Translations under genes and position numbers: made by a program
Origin: Schistosoma haematobium
Taxonomy: Eukaryota; Platyhelminthes; Trematoda; Strigeidida; Schistosomatidae
Reading direction: 5' to 3'
DNA: 64,000 nucleotides
NCBI RefSeq assembly: GCF_000699445.3
Contig: NC_067196.1
Coordinates: 47,843,364 to 47,907,363 of the forward strand
Shown: in pieces, positions 60,362 through 64,000 of the stretch
How the letters are laid out: every line of letters begins with the position of its first letter
How positions within the stretch are numbered: position 1 is the first letter of the stretch
Notes under the pieces: generated by a model
What the model was told of the DNA's origin: nothing
The model's input: only the letters and a program-made list of their open reading frames with translations
The model's database searches: none

Positions 60362-62053
60362 TGTAGAATTATGGTCTACTATGACATTAGTACTGCTCTA
60401 ATAATAGACCTAATCCTAAACTTGTAGATTTGTCATGATATAACTGCCTAATCTATAAGATCTTACGTGGAAGTCACACCATCGACTACACCAACTCACT
60501 GTATCGTATCAATTACCAATGCATGATGTAGAACAAGGTTAGGCTAGAGAAAGAACAATATATTTAATATGAATAGAAGATATAAGGTAACATTCAGCAG
60601 AGACCACGCCTGCATGGCCGAGCCATGCCACTCGATCAACTCCAGTCCATTCCATTCATTGTTCGCGCCTTCTCCATTGTTAGGTATTTCTCCGTGTTAA
60701 ATATTGAATATCTATTTTCCGAGTAATCTCGTATTCAGCTTTGAGGATTGTGTGGTTATGGTTCAATGCCACTACAGGTCTGTCATGTGCTTAATTATAA
60801 CTGGAAATAATCCGCAACCAGAGAAAGAAGTTACGCAGACAGATAAATTAGTGTTTCCGTCTACTAGCCTCCATTTGCGCGTATCGATGAGGAGATTATG
60901 GTGTTGTAGAAGGTCTATACCAATGGATGACATAGAAACATCTGCAATAACGAAGATCCAGTGTATGGGTTTGCGTAAACCCATGTTAGGGTAAACGTAC
61001 CTTCTACCATATGTGGCAATAGGCTTTCCGATTGCCGCCTATAAGTTTAAAGCCGACTCGTGAAGCCGGTCGCTAGAATTCGCAGGAAGAACACTAACTT
61101 CTGCACCAGTATCGACGAAGTAGCGAACTCTCGTTGTCACATCTGTGACGTACAACAGACGGCTATGTTCGCTGGCTACGGTTGCCGCTAACGCATGCCG
61201 GCTTGGAAGTTTCCCCAGTGGTTTTTCGTGTCGGTCGGTTTTGAGTTGGGAAAATTGAAGGGGTTTCTGCAATTTCTGGAAGACTTTCCATACTGGTTAT
61301 GATACCAGCATCAGTCGGGGTTATCAGTCTCTCGTGGTTTAGAGACAGATCGCTTACGTGAAGAGCTTCTTCGAGGGGTGTGTGACCGTTTACGGTCGTC
61401 ACGAAACGTAAGATAATGTGTAAGTGTATGACATAACTCTGTTATGTCATTCTGGGTTGTTTGAGGTTTCTCTTTGACTGAAAAAACCTTGGCATTAGAA
61501 AATTTGGTGATTTCTAAGATGCGGTCGGCCGATGCAGCCAACTCGTTTAAGGTGTTGTTTTGAAACGAGGCAAGCACAACTTGCACCTGTTGAGGAAGTT
61601 TGGATAAGAAAAGTTGTTTAAATAAGCCATCATCGAAGGTTCTTTGGCCGATAACCTCCCTCATTCTTTGCAACATGTCCGTCGCAGAACCGTGTTGTAG
61701 GTCAATTTTATCAAGGAGTTGGCCTAACCTTTGTCGATCGGTCAGGTCTCCGCGGTTAAGGATAGATCGTTTAAGTGTTTCGCAAGGTTCAGAAACATCG
61801 CTAGCAAACATGCTAGGTGTTATGTACCCGTTGAATTCTCGAGGTAGTGCCTTGACTACTACGAGGAATTGTGCACGTGTGTCAATCGCGCCGTGCTTGT
61901 GGAAGCCGGCCTCTGTGTAGCGAAACCAGGCTTCGATGTTGTCTGGACAGAAGGGTGTAGCGGGAAATAAATCCCCAAAACAAATAGCTCATTAAGTTTT
62001 CGACATTGGATGCTGACCACATTAGTTTTCATGGACTCACCTAGCTGAAGGCC
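60362..62053 (-). repeat. Array unit 9 (1692 bp)
   Basis: G run 4, T run 5; no difference from units 7 and 8 noticed. Confidence 0.9.
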
Positions 62054-63744
62054 TGTAGAATTATGGTCTACTATGACATTAGTACTGCTCTAATAATAGA
62101 CCTAATCCTAAACTTGTAGATTTGTCATGATATAACTGCCTAATCTATAAGATCTTACGTGGAAGTCACACCATCGACTACACCAACTCACTGTATCGTA
62201 TCAATTACCAATGCATGATGTAGAACAAGGTTAGGCTAGAGAAAGAACAATATATTTAATATGAATAGAAGATATAAGGTAACATTCAGCAGAGACCACG
62301 CCTGCATGGCCGAGCCATGCCACTCGATCAACTCCAGTCCATTCCATTCATTGTTCGCGCCTTCTCCATTGTTAGGTATTTCTCCGTGTTAAATATTGAA
62401 TATCTATTTTCCGAGTAATCTCGTATTCAGCTTTGAGGATTGTGTGGTTATGGTTCAATGCCACTACAGGTCTGTCATGTGCTTAATTATAACTGGAAAT
62501 AATCCGCAACCAGAGAAAGAAGTTACGCAGACAGATAAATTAGTGTTTCCGTCTACTAGCCTCCATTTGCGCGTATCGATGAGGAGATTATGGTGTTGTA
62601 GAAGGTCTATACCAATGGATGACATAGAAACATCTGCAATAACGAAGATCCAGTGTATGGGTTTGCGTAAACCCATGTTAGGGTAAACGTACCTTCTACC
62701 ATATGTGGCAATAGGCTTTCCGATTGCCGCCTATAAGTTTAAAGCCGACTCGTGAAGCCGGTCGCTAGAATTCGCAGGAAGAACACTAACTTCTGCACCA
62801 GTATCGACGAAGTAGCGAACTCTCGTTGTCACATCTGTGACGTACAACAGACGGCTATGTTCGCTGGCTACGGTTGCCGCTAACGCATGCCGGCTTGGAA
62901 GTTTCCCCAGTGGTTTTTCGTGTCGGTCGGTTTTGAGTTGGGAAAATTGAAGGGGTTTCTGCAATTTCTGGAAGACTTTCCATACTGGTTATGATACCAG
63001 CATCAGTCGGGGTTATCAGTCTCTCGTGGTTTAGAGACAGATCGCTTACGTGAAGAGCTTCTTCGAGGGTGTGTGACCGTTTACGGTCGTCACGAAACGT
63101 AAGATAATGTGTAAGTGTATGACATCACTCTGTTATGTCATTCTGGGTTGTTTGAGGTTTCTCTTTGACTGAAAAAACCTTGGCATTAGAAAATTTGGTG
63201 ATTTCTAAGATGCGGTCGGCCGATGCAGCCAACTCGTTTAAGGTGTTGTTTTGAAACGAGGCAAGCACAACTTGCACCTGTTGAGGAAGTTTGGATAAGA
63301 AAAGTTGTTTAAATAAGCCATCATCGAAGGTTCTTTGGCCGATAACCTCCCTCATTCTTTGCAACATGTCCGTCGCAGAACCGTGTTGTAGGTCAATTTT
63401 ATCAAGGAGTTGGCCTAACCTTTGTCGATCGGTCAGGTCTCCGCGGTTAAGGATAGATCGTTTAAGTGTTTCGCAAGGTTCAGAAACATCGCTAGCAAAC
63501 ATGCTAGGTGTTATGTACCCGTTGAATTCTCGAGGTAGTGCCTTGACTACTACGAGGAATTGTGCACGTGTGTCAATCGCGCCGTGCTTGTGGAAGCCGG
63601 CCTCTGTGTAGCGAAACCAGGCTTCGATGTTGTCTGGACAGAAGGGTGTAGCGGGAAATAAATCCCCAAAACAAATAGCTCATTAAGTTTTCGACATTGG
63701 ATGCTGACCACATTAGTTTTCATGGACTCACCTAGCTGAAGGCC
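62054..63744 (-). repeat. Array unit 10 (1691 bp)
   Basis: G run 3, T run 5. A private substitution (GACATCACT instead of GACATAACT near 63125) creates a stop that shortens the gag frame to 125 codons. Confidence 0.9.
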
Positions 63745-64000
63745 TGTAGAATTATGGTCTACTATGACATTAGTACTGCTCTAATAATAGACCTAATCCT
63801 AAACTTGTAGATTTGTCATGATATAACTGCCTAATCTATAAGATCTTACGTGGAAGTCACACCATCGACTACACCAACTCACTGTATCGTATCAATTACC
63901 AATGCATGATGTAGAACAAGGTTAGGCTAGAGAAAGAACAATATATTTAATATGAATAGAAGATATAAGGTAACATTCAGCAGAGACCACGCCTGCATGG
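63745..64000 (-). repeat. Array unit 11, cut by the window end
   Basis: First 256 bp of the next unit (LTR-like block). The array therefore extends past the window. Confidence 0.9.

Larger units (their letters stand above)
46835..64000 (-). repeat. Tandem array of a 1.69-kb LTR-leader-gag-protease unit (10 full copies and a partial)
   Basis: Unit starts at 46835, 48525, 50216, 51906, 53597, 55288, 56978, 58670, 60362, 62054 and 63745 (the last cut at 64000). Lengths are 1690-1692 bp; all length changes come from one G run (3 or 4) and one T run (4 or 5). The units look nearly identical, with a handful of substitutions seen. The array is head-to-tail, - sense, and abuts the pol remains at 46830. 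It continues beyond the window. Confidence 0.95.

Noticed and set aside
47177..63611. Repeated + strand frames of 96 and 106 codons in every array unit as host genes
   Set aside because: They lie antisense to the gag and protease frames, have no domain, and repeat only because the unit repeats.
46835..64000. CRISPR or other short spacer-repeat array
   Set aside because: The unit is 1.69 kb with no variable spacers, and the genome is eukaryotic.

Overview
The window is eukaryotic, AT-rich and intron-rich. It looks like a trematode genome, most likely Schistosoma or a close relative. The reasons are very short introns (28-38 nt) clustered at the 5' ends of genes, RTE-like and CR1-like non-LTR retrotransposons, and Ty3/gypsy elements of the CsRn1/Kabuki/Boudicca lineage (C-x-Y-H gag finger, tRNA-Trp primer site). 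The species call is inference; no search was run.

Layout. (1) 523-21858, + strand: an 11-exon gene for a PTB-SH2 adaptor of about 1154 residues, resembling SH2D5/insect EGFR-adapter-like proteins, with a tensin-type SH2. Its introns hold LINE tails and microsatellites. (2) 26485-31459, - strand, convergent: a 7-exon MAP2K7 (MKK7/hemipterous)-like JNK-pathway kinase of about 1016 residues with a long Ser/Asn-rich tail. A tRNA-derived SINE-like repeat with 68-bp inverted ends sits in its one long intron. The two host genes could both act in receptor/stress signalling, but nothing here shows that they work together. (3) 32520-44160: nested retroelements. A nearly whole RTE-like LINE (+) with an 11-bp target-site duplication interrupts an older RTE-like copy (-). 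A CR1-like LINE is interrupted in its last codons by an LTR-element cDNA. (4) 44160-64000: the pol remains of a second CsRn1-like element (-), followed by a tandem array (10 full copies and one cut by the window end) of a 1690-1692 bp unit made of an LTR-like block, leader, gag and protease.

The most unusual object is at 39674-43019. This LTR element has its two 536-bp LTRs in inverted orientation, both with the U3 end outward, and a perfect 4-bp target duplication. The left LTR/pol junction contains 29 nt matching the 3' end of tRNA-Trp (positions 48-76), 11 nt beyond the usual 18-nt primer-site copy, with a T at position 58, the site of m1A. It reads as a fossil of aberrant reverse transcription, rearranged before integration. 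The second is the retroelement-derived tandem array, which lies beside the pol region it appears to have come from.
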